Translations under genes and position numbers: made by a program | Part shown: in pieces, positions 9,860 through 21,730 of the stretch | Position numbering within the stretch: position 1 is the first letter of the stretch | Layout: every line of letters starts with the position of its first letter | The notes under the pieces: generated by a model | Databases searched by the model: none | Told to the model about the DNA's origin: nothing | Seen by the model: the letters and a program-made list of their open reading frames with translations, nothing else | Assembly (NCBI GenBank): GCA_041685625.1 | Contig: JAWLFJ010000001.1 | Coordinates: 1-64,000, forward strand | Reading direction: 5' to 3' | DNA from: Albimonas sp041685625 | GTDB lineage: Bacteria > Pseudomonadota > Alphaproteobacteria > Rhodobacterales > Rhodobacteraceae | Length of the DNA stretch: 64,000 nt

Positions 9860-10584
9860 GCCGCCGGCTGCGCCTCGGCCTGCCCTCCAAGGGGCGCCTG
9901 CGCGACTCCGCCGTCGCCTGGTTCGCCGCGCGTGGGGTCGTCGTCTCCGGCGCCGCGGACGCGCGCGAATACGCCGGCCACGTGGCCGGGGTGGAGGGCG
10001 TTGACCTGGTGCTGCTCCCCGCCTCCGAGATCCCGCGCGAACTCGCCGCCGGGCGCCTCGACCTCGGCGTCACCGGCGAGGACATGATCCGCGAGCGCAT
10101 CCCGGACGCCGACGCCCGCGTGGCGCTGCTCGCCCCGCTCGGCTTCGGGCATGCCGACCTCGTCGTCGCGGTGCCCGACGCCTGGGTGGACGTCGAGACC
10201 TGCGCCGACCTCGACGCCGTGGCCGGGCGCCACCGCGCCCGCACCGGCCGCCCACTGCGCATCGCCACCAAGTATCACCTGCTCACGCGGCGGTTCCTGC
10301 GCGCCCGCGGCGTGGCGGACTGCCTGCTGGTGGACAGCCAGGGCGCGACCGAGGGCGTGGTGCGCAACGGCGTGGCCGAGGCGATCTCCGACATCACCTC
10401 CTCGGGCGAGACGTTGCGGGCGAACCGGCTGCGCCCGCTCGCCGACGGCGTCGTCCTGCGGTCCGAGGCGAACCTGTGCCTCGCCCGCGCCATATCCCAC
10501 GATGTGGAAACGACGACCCTCCTTTCGCCCATTCTGGCGACGCTGGGCCTTCCGTCACTTGAACCTTCGCCCCGCTCGAAATAA
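9856..10584 (+). CDS. hisG: ATP phosphoribosyltransferase catalytic subunit (short form)
   Basis: Catalyses condensation of ATP and PRPP, the committed step of histidine biosynthesis. At 242 residues it is the short form that needs HisZ. Typical blocks are 'RLGLPSKGRLRDSAVAWFA' at the start, 'LDLGVTGEDMIRE' and the PRPP loop region 'DSQGATEGVVRNGVAEAISDITSSGETL'. It overlaps hisZ by 4 nt. Translation of both subunits is therefore probably balanced by coupling. The next gene, a PanC-like pseudoenzyme, starts 66 nt downstream with its own ribosome binding site. Confidence 0.95.
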   Translation: MSRRLRLGLPSKGRLRDSAVAWFAARGVVVSGAADAREYAGHVAGVEGVDLVLLPASEIPRELAAGRLDLGVTGEDMIRERIPDADARVALLAPLGFGHADLVVAVPDAWVDVETCADLDAVAGRHRARTGRPLRIATKYHLLTRRFLRARGVADCLLVDSQGATEGVVRNGVAEAISDITSSGETLRANRLRPLADGVVLRSEANLCLARAISHDVETTTLLSPILATLGLPSLEPSPRSK

Positions 10585-10650
10585 AAATGACGAACGTGTG
10601 AAGGCGCGCCTGCAGCCGCAGCCGGCCGCCCTTGGAGGACGTGACGCCGC

Positions 10651-11496
10651 ATGATCGGCCTGCCACTCCTGCGTTCGCCGCAGCAGCTCCGCTCCCGCGT
10701 GAAGTCGTGGCGGGCCTTCGGAGAGACCGTTGCGCTCGTCGTCGTGGACGGGGCTCCGAACGAGGGGCACGCCTCGCTGGTGCGGGCCGCGCAGCGGGAG
10801 GCCGACCGCGTGCTCGTCGCGCTCGTCCCCCCCGGCGGACCGCCGCCCCAGGACGAGGCGCCGGACGCCCCCTCGCCCCATGAACCCGGCGTCGCGGCGC
10901 TGATGGACGAGGTCGGGGCGGACGCGCTCTACGCGCCGTCGCGCAAGGTGTTCAGGCCGGAGGGTTTCGCCAGCCGCGTCCATGTCGCCGGTCTGGCCGA
11001 CGTGCTGGAGGGCGAGGAGACGTCCGCCGCGCTCGACGCCTTCGCGGCCGACATGATCCGCCTCTTCGCCCAGAGCCGGCCCGACGTCGCGGTGTTCTGC
11101 GAACTCGCCTGGCAGCGCCGCCTGATCGCCGAGCGCGTGGCGAAGGACTTCGACCTCTGCCCGCGGGTGGCCGTCGCCGAGGCGGAGCGCGACGACGAGG
11201 GCGCGCCGCTCTGCCTCTCCGCGCCGTCCGCCCAGCCGCCCGCCGCCCGTCTCTGGCGGGAGCTTCGACGCGCCGCCGCCGCCATCGCCGCCGGCGCCGA
11301 GACGGAGGCGACGCTGGACGCGGCCGCCGACGCGCTGGCCGACGCCGGGGCGGAGGTGGAGTATCTCGATCTTCGGGACGCCGTCACGCTGGACGAGCTC
11401 GACGCCCTCAGCCGCGATCGGGACGCCCGCATCTTCGCCGCGATCGAGATGGACGGCGCCCGGCTCAGCGACACCGTTGCGGTCCGGGCGGCCTGA
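10651..11496 (+). CDS. Degenerate pantothenate synthetase (PanC)-like protein
   Basis: A 281-residue protein that aligns along its length with pantothenate synthetase, but every active-site motif I can locate is altered. The ATP-binding MGALHxGH block reads 'VVDGAPNEGHASLV' (residues 31-44; first His is Asn, second His at 40 kept). The family's 'FAPSxxxMYPEGFxTxVxVxGLxxxLEG' survives as 'LYAPSRKVFRPEGFASRVHV' onward (93-121), but the HFxGV that should follow is 'EETSAALDAF'. The FGxKDxQQ motif is 'FCELAWQRR' (149-157) and ADGLAxSSRN is 'DDEGAPLCLSAPS' (181-193). It probably cannot form pantoyl-adenylate and may have a different or regulatory role. TTGGAGGA precedes the ATG. It may be in the his transcript. 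Confidence 0.7.
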   Translation: MIGLPLLRSPQQLRSRVKSWRAFGETVALVVVDGAPNEGHASLVRAAQREADRVLVALVPPGGPPPQDEAPDAPSPHEPGVAALMDEVGADALYAPSRKVFRPEGFASRVHVAGLADVLEGEETSAALDAFAADMIRLFAQSRPDVAVFCELAWQRRLIAERVAKDFDLCPRVAVAEAERDDEGAPLCLSAPSAQPPAARLWRELRRAAAAIAAGAETEATLDAAADALADAGAEVEYLDLRDAVTLDELDALSRDRDARIFAAIEMDGARLSDTVAVRAA

Positions 11497-11522
11497 CGCC
11501 GTCCGGCCGCGCGAGCGGCGGC

Positions 11523-12137
11523 TCACGTCGTCGGCGGAGCCGCCTGCAGCCGACCGTTCGCCGCGCCGGTCTGCGCCAGCGCCTCGATCAGCGCCGGCAC
11601 CGCCCTCAGCGGCGCCGAGCCGAAGTCGATCCGGAAGAAGATCCGGTCCCCGATGCGCCGCGGATCGCCGAGCGCGTGCAGCGCCCCGTGCAGGTCCGGC
11701 GCCTCCTCCCCGTAGTTCGACTGCACGAACTCGAGGAACCAGAGCCGGAGCGGCGCCCAGTTCGGCATCCGCTGGCGCGTCTCGATCACCAACTCCGCCG
11801 CCTGCCACTGGAAGGGGTGGATCGCCAGCGCGAAGCCGGAGCTGTCCGGCGTCTCGATCGCGTCGAAGCCGATCTCGAGGCGCGAGTCGACCCGCGGGTG
11901 CAGCACCCGGCCGTCCTTGACGATCTCCAGATCGTGGCGGGAGGGCAGGTTCAGGAAGCCCTCGCGCAGGATCCGGGCGTCCGGGCCGCGCCGCCAGGGC
12001 TCCGGACGCACCGTCGCGCCGGCGTCGAGCGCCCGCGCGATGCGCTCCAGCATGTCGGCGAGATGCAGGTCCCGGATCGGGGCCAGCACGTCGTCCAGTC
12101 GTCGGTCCGCGACCGTCATGGCGTCCTGCCTGTTCAT
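11523..12137 (-). CDS. Hypothetical protein coupled to DUF1489 gene
   Basis: A 204-residue protein I do not recognise. It has no signal peptide or membrane segment and looks like a soluble alpha/beta protein. Distinctive stretches are 'FLNLPSRHDLEIVKDGRVLHPRVDS' (in the middle) and 'PFQWQAAELVIETRQRMPNW' followed by 'LRLWFLEFVQSNYGEEAPD'. The ATG at 12137 overlaps the stop of the upstream DUF1489 gene by 4 nt, so it is almost certainly translated with it, and reading-frame choice is supported by strong G/C third positions. It converges with the PanC-like gene 26 nt away. No function is proposed. Confidence 0.7.
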   Translation of the reverse strand: MNRQDAMTVADRRLDDVLAPIRDLHLADMLERIARALDAGATVRPEPWRRGPDARILREGFLNLPSRHDLEIVKDGRVLHPRVDSRLEIGFDAIETPDSSGFALAIHPFQWQAAELVIETRQRMPNWAPLRLWFLEFVQSNYGEEAPDLHGALHALGDPRRIGDRIFFRIDFGSAPLRAVPALIEALAQTGAANGRLQAAPPTT

Positions 12138-12589
12138 TTCACCCCGATCTCCGACAGCGCCCGACGCAATTCGGACGGCAGATCGGCGATCGGGTCGCCG
12201 GCGGCGAGATCCGGCGGAGCGTCCTTCGCCTCGAGATACCGCCAGCCCTGGAACGGCCTGCGCGGAACGGTCTCGGTGCGCACCACCTCGGGGTCGAGGA
12301 CGATCGCGCACCGCGTGACGCCGTCCGGTCCCTCGACCGGTTCCAGCGCCTCGATCCTCTGCCGGGCGAGCATCAGGCCCTTGAAGACCCAGTAAAGGCT
12401 CCCGCCCGCCAGCACCTCCTCCGCCCGACGCGGCCACATGCGCGTCACGTGCACCGGGCGCGGGTCCAGTCCCTTGCGCCGCCGATCCGCCGACTGCCGG
12501 TCCTGCCAGTCGATCAGATCGTCCACCCGCTCGGCGCCGACGCAGAGTTTCAGCAGGTGGAGGGCCCGGCTCGTCATGGCGTCTCTCAT
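12134..12589 (-). CDS. DUF1489 family protein
   Basis: A 151-residue cytoplasmic protein of the alphaproteobacterial DUF1489 family, with unknown function. The typical N terminus 'LHLLKLCVGAERVDDLIDWQ' and the central 'HVTRMWPRRAEEVLAGGSLYWVFKG' followed by 'LARQRIEAL' are clear. Two starts are possible: 12589 or the ATG at 12577, four codons later; relatives begin very close to 'LHLLKLCVG', which slightly favours 12577. An AT-richer leader with a perfect 7-bp inverted repeat lies just upstream. The downstream unknown gene overlaps by 4 nt. Confidence 0.85.
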   Translation of the reverse strand: MRDAMTSRALHLLKLCVGAERVDDLIDWQDRQSADRRRKGLDPRPVHVTRMWPRRAEEVLAGGSLYWVFKGLMLARQRIEALEPVEGPDGVTRCAIVLDPEVVRTETVPRRPFQGWRYLEAKDAPPDLAAGDPIADLPSELRRALSEIGVK

Positions 12590-12608
12590 GCTCTACGAAA
12601 GTAGCACG

Positions 12609-12625
12609 TAGCGTGGATCACGCTA
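12609..12625. promoter_or_regulatory. Inverted repeat upstream of the DUF1489 gene
   Basis: TAGCGTG-GAT-CACGCTA is a perfect 7-bp inverted repeat with a 3-nt centre. It sits 20 nt upstream of the DUF1489 start, inside the least GC-rich stretch of the neighbourhood (12590-12684), which also holds TTGAAA on the minus strand as a possible -35 box. An operator or a small leader hairpin is possible; no known regulator site matches it in my memory. Confidence 0.4.
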
Positions 12626-12684
12626 AGTCGACAAATTCTCAAAGATTTCAATTCGAAACCGTGGGCGGCGGGCTTCGGGCGGCC

Positions 12685-15957
<3,273 letters not shown>

Positions 15958-16066
15958 GCTCGCTCCGGGTCGCGCCGCGGGCTCGGGGCCGCGGGGAGGT
16001 CGGGCCTCCGGGGGGAGAGGATCGCGCGGCCTTATGGCGCGCGCGCCCGCGCGGCGCAATCCGGGG

Positions 16067-17833
16067 TCACGCCCGCGGCAGGCCCAGCGCGATCAGCCGC
16101 TCGTTCATCCCGTTCTCGTCGCCCAGGCGGAACACCCGCTCGATGTAAGGGAACTCGAACGCCGCGCGGTAGGCGGCCAAGGTCATGCCCGGCGCGCGCT
16201 TCGACGCCTCCGCGATGCCGCGCCGCGCCGCGTCGTCGTCGCCCGCCGCGGCCTCGGCCGTCGCCGCCATCAGATGAACATACCAGGGCGCGCCGGGATG
16301 CCTCGCCGCCGCCCGGGCCGAGGCGGCGAAGTCGGGATCCCGATGATCCATGCGACCGATCAGCCAGCCTATCGTCACCACGTTCTGGAACGCATGCGCC
16401 GTCGGGTCCCTCGGGCTCAGCGCCAGCGCGGCGTTCGCCTCCGCGACCATCCGCTCCCAATCGGGCGTTCGGAACGCCATCTGCGCCAATCCGGCGCAAT
16501 AGCGGCAGTAGGCGCTGTTGGGGTTCAGCATCAGGGCCGCGGCGATCGAGGCTTCGGACTCGGCCTCCCGTCCGGACATGGCGAGCGCGACCCCGAGCAT
16601 GGCGTGCGCCGTCTCCAGCCGGTCGTCGGCGGCGAGGGCCTCCCGCGCCCAGCGTTCGCTCTGCGCCAACGCCCCGGTCTGGCCCCACGCGACGGCGCGG
16701 ATGAACCAGAGGCGCGCCAGCATCGCCAGGGGCAGCGCGAAGCCGGCGTCGGCCTCCGCGGAGGCGGTCAGAAGGCGCTCGGCCTCGGACAGGCTCTCCC
16801 GCGAGTAGTCGGAGAGCGCCGACCAGCCGCGCTGGCACAGCTCCCAGGCCGTCAGGCTCTCCGTCGGCCGCGCCCGCGCCAGCCGCCGCTCATGGGCGCC
16901 GAGCTCGGGCTCGACCGCCGAGACGATGGCCTCCGTCATCTCGTCCTGCAGCGCGAAGAGGTCGTCCAGCTTCCGGTCCCAGCGCTCGGCCCAGACATGG
17001 GCGCCGGTCGCCGCCTCGATCAGCTGCGCCGTCACCCGCAGCCGGTCCCCGCCGCGCCTGACCGAGCCCTCGACGACGTAGCGCGCGCCCAGCTCCTCCC
17101 CGACCTTGCGGATGTCGAAGCCCCCCGCCTTGTAGGCGAAGGTGGAGTTCCGGGCGATCACCATCAGCGAGCGGAAGCGCGAGAGCTCCGTGATCACGTC
17201 CTCCACGATCCCGTCGGCAAGGAACTCCTGGTCCGGATGGGCGCTCATGTTCTGGAACGGCAGCACCGCGATGGAGGGCCGCTCCGCCCGCCGCGCCGCG
17301 GGCTTCGGCGGGGCGGCGCCCTCGACCTCCACGCGCCAGACCTCGACCGGCTCGGGCAGGTTCTTGACCGATTGCGGGCCGAGCGGCGTCATCTCCGCGT
17401 CGATCCGGCCGCGCGCCGCCTCGAACACGCCGCGCCCGATGCAGATGCCGCCCTCGGGCGCCAGGCTCTCCAGCCGCGCCGCGACGTTCACCGCGTCGCC
17501 CAGCACGTCGTCGCCGTCGATCACCACGTCGCCGAGATTGATGCCGACGCGGAAGCGCAGCCGCGTCGCCTCCGGCCCGTCCGCCTCGCGCGCCGGGATC
17601 TCCCGCTGCACCCGCAGCGCGGCGCGGACCGCGGCGACCGGGGAGGCGAACTCCACCAGCAGCCCGTCGCCCATGGTCTTGACGATCCGCCCGCCCGCCT
17701 CGGCCAGCGCCGGGTCTATCACCGCCGCCCGCGCCGCGCGCAGCCGGCGGATCACGCCCTCCTCGTCCGCCGCCATCAGGCGCGAGTAGCCCGCGAGGTC
17801 CGCGGCGAGGATCACGGTCAGGCGGCGGTCCAT
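16067..17833 (-). CDS. Class III adenylate/guanylate cyclase with TolB-like and TPR domains
   Basis: A 588-residue soluble protein in three parts. Residues 1-165 form a class III cyclase domain: 'ILAADLAGYSRLM' gives the first metal Asp, 'KTMGDGLLVEF' the second, and 'GDAVNVAARLE' the Asn and Arg expected for transition-state binding, so it looks active. Residues about 190-330 resemble the TolB-like N-terminal domain found with such cyclases ('ERPSIAVLPFQNMSAHPDQE', 'YVVEGSVRRGGDRLRVTAQL'). The rest is a run of TPR-like helices. It makes cAMP or cGMP; which one cannot be decided here. The start at 17833 gives 'MDRRLTVILAAD'. It is divergent from the Kef-type gene. Confidence 0.88.
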   Translation of the reverse strand: MDRRLTVILAADLAGYSRLMAADEEGVIRRLRAARAAVIDPALAEAGGRIVKTMGDGLLVEFASPVAAVRAALRVQREIPAREADGPEATRLRFRVGINLGDVVIDGDDVLGDAVNVAARLESLAPEGGICIGRGVFEAARGRIDAEMTPLGPQSVKNLPEPVEVWRVEVEGAAPPKPAARRAERPSIAVLPFQNMSAHPDQEFLADGIVEDVITELSRFRSLMVIARNSTFAYKAGGFDIRKVGEELGARYVVEGSVRRGGDRLRVTAQLIEAATGAHVWAERWDRKLDDLFALQDEMTEAIVSAVEPELGAHERRLARARPTESLTAWELCQRGWSALSDYSRESLSEAERLLTASAEADAGFALPLAMLARLWFIRAVAWGQTGALAQSERWAREALAADDRLETAHAMLGVALAMSGREAESEASIAAALMLNPNSAYCRYCAGLAQMAFRTPDWERMVAEANAALALSPRDPTAHAFQNVVTIGWLIGRMDHRDPDFAASARAAARHPGAPWYVHLMAATAEAAAGDDDAARRGIAEASKRAPGMTLAAYRAAFEFPYIERVFRLGDENGMNERLIALGLPRA

Positions 17834-18016
17834 CGCGATCTCCCGGCGCGGCGGCGCGTCGCGACCGTATCGCCGGCGGCGACCCGGCGGCAACCGCGCC
17901 GTCGGCGCGGGGCGAGGTTTCAACGGCCCTGCCGAGCGGATAGCATCGGCGCGCCTCCCTCCGGACCGCCTCCCGCGGCCCGGCGGGCGCGGATCTCACG
18001 ACGGAGGGGAGCGCCG

Positions 18017-19777
18017 ATGGCGTCGGTGGGCGAGACCGAGTTCCTGGACACCGCGGCCGTGTTCCTCGGCGCCGCGGTCGTCGCGGTGCCGATCTTCAAG
18101 CGCCTCGGCCTCGGCTCGGTGATCGGCTATCTCGCGGCGGGCGCCGCCATCGGGCCGTTCGGCCTGCGCCTGGTGCCGGACGTGGAGACGGTGGTCGGCA
18201 TCGCCGAGTTCGGCGTGGTGCTCCTTCTGTTCGTCATCGGGCTGGAGCTTCGGCCGGCCCGGCTCTGGCGCCTGCGCATGGAGATCTTCGGCCTCGGTCT
18301 CCTGCAGGTGGCGGTCACCGCGGCGGCGCTCTACGCGATCCTCCTCGGCATCGGGTTCGGCGGCGCGGCGGGCGTGATCACGGCCCTCGCGCTCGCGCTT
18401 TCCTCCACCGCCTTCGGCGTGCAGATCCTGCGCGAGAAGGGCGACATGGGAGCCCCCTACGGCACGCGCGCCTTCTCGATCCTTCTGTTCCAGGACATCT
18501 TCATCGTGCCGTTGCTGGCGCTGGTCGCGTTCCTCTCGCCCGGCGCGGCGGGGGAGCCGCTGGACTGGACCGCGGCCGCCGCGGCGCTCGGCGCCGTCGC
18601 CGCGCTGGTCGCGGTCGGGCGCTTCGGGCTCCGGCCGCTCTTCGTGCTGGTGGCGCGCGCCAAGGCCGACGAGGTGTTCACCGCCTCCGCCCTCCTCGTG
18701 GTCGTCGGCTCCGCCCTGCTGATGCACGCCGTCGGGCTCTCGATGGCGATGGGCGCCTTCATCGCGGGCGTGCTGATGGCCGAGACCGAGTTCCGCCACC
18801 AGCTCGAGACCGACATCGAGCCGTTCCGCGGCCTGCTGCTCGGCCTCTTCTTCATGTCCTTCGGGATGACCGTGGACTGGAGCCTCGTCGCCGACGAGAT
18901 CCTGCTGGTGATCGGCGGCGCCCTCGGCCTCTTCGCTCTGAAGGCCGCGATCCTCGCCGGCCTCGCCCGGGCGATGGGCTCCGGCGGCTCGGACGCGCTG
19001 CGCATCGGCGCGACGCTGGGGCAGGGGGGCGAGTTCGGCTTCGTGGTCTTCGCCGCGGCGGCCGGGACCGGCCTGCTCGGGGGCGAGGCGCGCTCGATCC
19101 TCTCGGCGATCGTCACGATCTCCATGCTCGCCACGCCCTTCGCCATCCGCGCCGCCGAGCGCGCGCTGCCGAAGGCGAAGGAGGACGCCGACGACGACCT
19201 TCAGCACCTGAAGGGCTCGAAAGTGGCTCCCAAGTCCCGCATCATCGTTGCCGGCTTCGGCCGCGTCGGGCAGGTGGTGGCGCGGGTGATGCGTCTGCGC
19301 GGCTACGACGTGACGCTGATCGACAACGCGCCGCGCCGCATCCGCATGGCGGCGACCTTCGGCAACCAGGTCTATTACGGCGACGCCACGCGCCTCGACG
19401 TGCTGCGCTCGGCCGGGGCCGAGGCCGCCGACATCGTGTTCCTCTGCATCGACGACCGCGACGGCGCCCGCGACGCGGTGGAGCGCATCCGCGAGCGCTT
19501 CCCGAAGACCGCCATCTTCGCCGACACCTACGACCGCTTCTCCGAATGGGAGCTGCGCCAGGCCGGCGCCCACGACGTGGTGCGCGAGACCTTCGAGAGC
19601 GCCATCGAGCTCGCCCGACGCGGGCTGCGCCATCTCGGCGACGGCGACGCGGCCGAGGAGCTGATCGAGGAGTTCCGCCGCCGCGACGCCGAACTCGCGC
19701 GCCTGCAGAACGAGTACGGCGCCCATGCCGGGCTGGCGAAGCTGCGCGAGAAGTATTCGCTCGAGGCGCCGGGCTGA
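18017..19777 (+). CDS. Kef-type K+/H+ antiporter (CPA2) with RCK domain
   Basis: A 586-residue monovalent cation:proton antiporter. About twelve membrane helices occupy residues 10-385; 'LGSVIGYLAAGAAIGPFGL', 'ALALSSTAFGVQIL' and 'ATLGQGGEFGFVVFAAA' are typical of KefB/KefC. From about residue 405 a cytoplasmic RCK (TrkA-N) domain starts with the NAD-binding 'IIVAGFGRVGQVVARVM'. The N terminus and a GGAGGGGA ribosome binding site (18003-18010) support the ATG at 18017. It probably protects against electrophiles or osmotic and pH stress. No KefF/KefG-type partner is adjacent. A universal stress protein gene converges 39 nt downstream. Confidence 0.92.
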   Translation: MASVGETEFLDTAAVFLGAAVVAVPIFKRLGLGSVIGYLAAGAAIGPFGLRLVPDVETVVGIAEFGVVLLLFVIGLELRPARLWRLRMEIFGLGLLQVAVTAAALYAILLGIGFGGAAGVITALALALSSTAFGVQILREKGDMGAPYGTRAFSILLFQDIFIVPLLALVAFLSPGAAGEPLDWTAAAAALGAVAALVAVGRFGLRPLFVLVARAKADEVFTASALLVVVGSALLMHAVGLSMAMGAFIAGVLMAETEFRHQLETDIEPFRGLLLGLFFMSFGMTVDWSLVADEILLVIGGALGLFALKAAILAGLARAMGSGGSDALRIGATLGQGGEFGFVVFAAAAGTGLLGGEARSILSAIVTISMLATPFAIRAAERALPKAKEDADDDLQHLKGSKVAPKSRIIVAGFGRVGQVVARVMRLRGYDVTLIDNAPRRIRMAATFGNQVYYGDATRLDVLRSAGAEAADIVFLCIDDRDGARDAVERIRERFPKTAIFADTYDRFSEWELRQAGAHDVVRETFESAIELARRGLRHLGDGDAAEELIEEFRRRDAELARLQNEYGAHAGLAKLREKYSLEAPG

Positions 19778-19809
19778 CCGCGGCCCGCCCCGGCGCGCGG
19801 CGGCCGCGG
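19778..19809. terminator. Hairpin between convergent Kef and Usp genes
   Basis: CCGCGGCC (19778-19785) pairs with GGCCGCGG (19802-19809) around a 16-nt loop. It begins directly after the antiporter stop and ends just before the Usp stop, so it can serve both strands. No U tract follows. Confidence 0.45.
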
Positions 19810-19816
19810 GCGGCCG

Positions 19817-20653
19817 TCAGTGCGACATCAGCACCGGCGTCTCGGCCCGCTCGAGGATCGTGCGGGTCACGCCGCCGATCAGGTCCTCCGCGAGCTTGCG
19901 GTGTTCGTAGGCGCCCATCACCAGGAGGCCGGCGCCGGTGTCGCGCACCGTGTCGAGGATCGCCTCGGCGACGCCCCGGGGCGGGCGGGTGACGTGGCGC
20001 CAGTCGGTGTGGACGCCGTGCCGCGCCAGGTGCGCCACCACGTCCAGCCCCTCGCGCCGGCGCGTCTCGTCGTCCGGTCCGGCGGAGAACACGGTGACGT
20101 GGCTCTTGGTCTCGAGGAGGTCCATCGCGTCCGCCATCGCGCGCGCCGCCGTGCGGCCCCCGTCCCAGGCCAGGACCGCGCGCTCGACCAGACGGTCCGT
20201 GCGGTAGCCCGTCGGCACGATCAGCACCGGCCGGCCGGCGCGCAGCGCCACCACGTCGGGATGCGGCGTGAGGTGAGCGGTGTCGTCGTCGCTCTCGTCG
20301 GCGCCCATCACCACGATGTCGTAGACGCGCGCGGCCTCCATCAGGCTCTCGTCCGCGTCGCCGCCCAGATCCATCCAGTGCACCTTGCCGGGGTGCTCCT
20401 TCTCCAGCGCGCGCGTCGCCTCGCGCCAGGCGCCGGCGATCTCCGCGCGCCGCTCGGTCTCCTGTTCGCGGATCGAGCGCATCAGCTCCGGCGTCATCCA
20501 GGGGCCGAGGGCCCCGCTGATCCGGCTCGGCCCCCAGCTCAGCAGGCCGGTGAGATGCGCTCCGTACTTGCGCGCCATCAGCATGGCGACGCCGAGCGCG
20601 GCGTCGGCGCCGGGCAGCGCGTTGTAGGACACGAGGATGTTCTTGACGGTCAT
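19817..20653 (-). CDS. Universal stress protein, two tandem Usp domains
   Basis: A 278-residue cytoplasmic protein made of two Usp folds. The first runs to about residue 150 ('NILVSYNALPGADAALGVAM', 'YDIVVMGADESD', 'GRPVLIVPTGY'). The second ends with 'LLVMGAYEHRKLAEDLIGGV' then 'TRTILERAETPVLMSH', where the nucleotide-binding G-x2-G-x9-G-(S/T) pattern is only partly kept. Such proteins bind ATP or other ligands and help survival under stress. It converges with the Kef-type antiporter and is divergent from rpsD. A functional link with the antiporter is possible but rests only on position. Confidence 0.9.
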   Translation of the reverse strand: MTVKNILVSYNALPGADAALGVAMLMARKYGAHLTGLLSWGPSRISGALGPWMTPELMRSIREQETERRAEIAGAWREATRALEKEHPGKVHWMDLGGDADESLMEAARVYDIVVMGADESDDDTAHLTPHPDVVALRAGRPVLIVPTGYRTDRLVERAVLAWDGGRTAARAMADAMDLLETKSHVTVFSAGPDDETRRREGLDVVAHLARHGVHTDWRHVTRPPRGVAEAILDTVRDTGAGLLVMGAYEHRKLAEDLIGGVTRTILERAETPVLMSH

Positions 20654-20945
20654 GCGGCGTCGCTCCCTGGACGAGGTGTCGGGGCGGACCGTGGCGCGCG
20701 GTCGGCTCCGCCGCCTTGATCCATGTCAGCGGGGCGTCGGACGCCTGCGTTCGACCCTCTGCGCCCGGCCGCGCCCCCGGCTCCGCTTGACTCGCGGCGG
20801 CCGGGGCGGCAAAGCCCGCGCCAAGCCGTCCGTTGGGGCGGCCGTCGTTGGCGTCCGCGGCCCGCGAAAGCGGGACCCTGTCGCTCCTCTGACGCGGAGG
20901 GGAGAGGAGGTCGCCGGAAATTCGGACCCTGGAAGGAGACCGGCC

Positions 20946-21566
20946 GTGACCAAGCGCACCGCCGCGAAGTACAAGATCGACCGCCGCATGGGCCAGAACA
21001 TCTGGGGGCGCCCGAAGTCCCCGGTGAACCGGCGCGAATACGGCCCCGGCCAGCACGGCCAGCGCCGCAAGGGCAAGCTCTCGGACTTCGGCGTGCAGCT
21101 GAAGGCCAAGCAGAAGCTCAAGGGCTATTACGGCGACCTGACCGAGAAGCAGTTCCGCCGCATCTACGCCGAGGCCGAGCGCCTGCGCGGCGACACCGGC
21201 GAGATGCTGATCGGCCTGCTGGAGCGCCGGCTCGACGCGGTCGTCTACCGCGCGAAGTTCGTCCCGACGGTGTTCGCCGCCCGCCAGTTCGTGAACCACG
21301 GCCATGTCCAGGTGAACGGCAAGCGCGTCAACATCCCCTCCTACCGCGTGAAGGAAGGTGACGTGATCTCCGTCAAGGAGAAGTCGCGTCAGCTCGAGCT
21401 CGTGATGTCCGGCGTCGAGAGCTCCGAGCGCGACACGCCCGACTACCTCGAGGTCGACCACAACAAGATGACGGCGACCTTCGTGCGCGTCCCCTCGCTC
21501 GGCGACGTGCCGTATCCGGTGCAGATGGAACCGAACCTCGTGGTCGAGTTCTACGCCCAGAACTGA
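20946..21566 (+). CDS. rpsD: 30S ribosomal protein S4
   Basis: S4 nucleates 16S rRNA folding. The 206-residue protein starts 'VTKRTAAKYKIDRRMGQNIW', then 'PGQHGQRRKGKLSDFGVQLK', and has the S4 RNA-binding domain 'ERRLDAVVYRAKFVPTVFAA' followed by 'RQFVNHGHVQVNG'. The start is GTG at 20946 with GGAAGGAGA just upstream; an earlier in-frame ATG at 20637 would add an unrelated 103-residue extension. The gene is single, as is common for rpsD in alphaproteobacteria, and is followed by a strong hairpin. Confidence 0.97.
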   Translation: MTKRTAAKYKIDRRMGQNIWGRPKSPVNRREYGPGQHGQRRKGKLSDFGVQLKAKQKLKGYYGDLTEKQFRRIYAEAERLRGDTGEMLIGLLERRLDAVVYRAKFVPTVFAARQFVNHGHVQVNGKRVNIPSYRVKEGDVISVKEKSRQLELVMSGVESSERDTPDYLEVDHNKMTATFVRVPSLGDVPYPVQMEPNLVVEFYAQN

Positions 21567-21591
21567 TCCGCGCGCTGCGCCGCAGGGCCAT

Positions 21592-21625
21592 CGACGGGCC
21601 GCCCCTTCGCCGGGGCGGCCCGTCG
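21592..21625 (+). terminator. rpsD terminator hairpin
   Basis: A perfect 14-bp stem, CGACGGGCCGCCCC with GGGGCGGCCCGTCG, closes a 6-nt loop 25 nt after the rpsD stop and is followed by TCGTT. The T run is short, as is usual in such GC-rich genomes. Confidence 0.75.
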
Positions 21626-21730
21626 TCGTTCCGGCCCTGCGCGTCGCGGGTCCGTCCGCGGGCTCGCTCGCGGCCGCGGTCGCGCTAGCTCCGTCAGCGT
21701 CCTTCGCCGACCGACCGGGAGCCTCGATCC

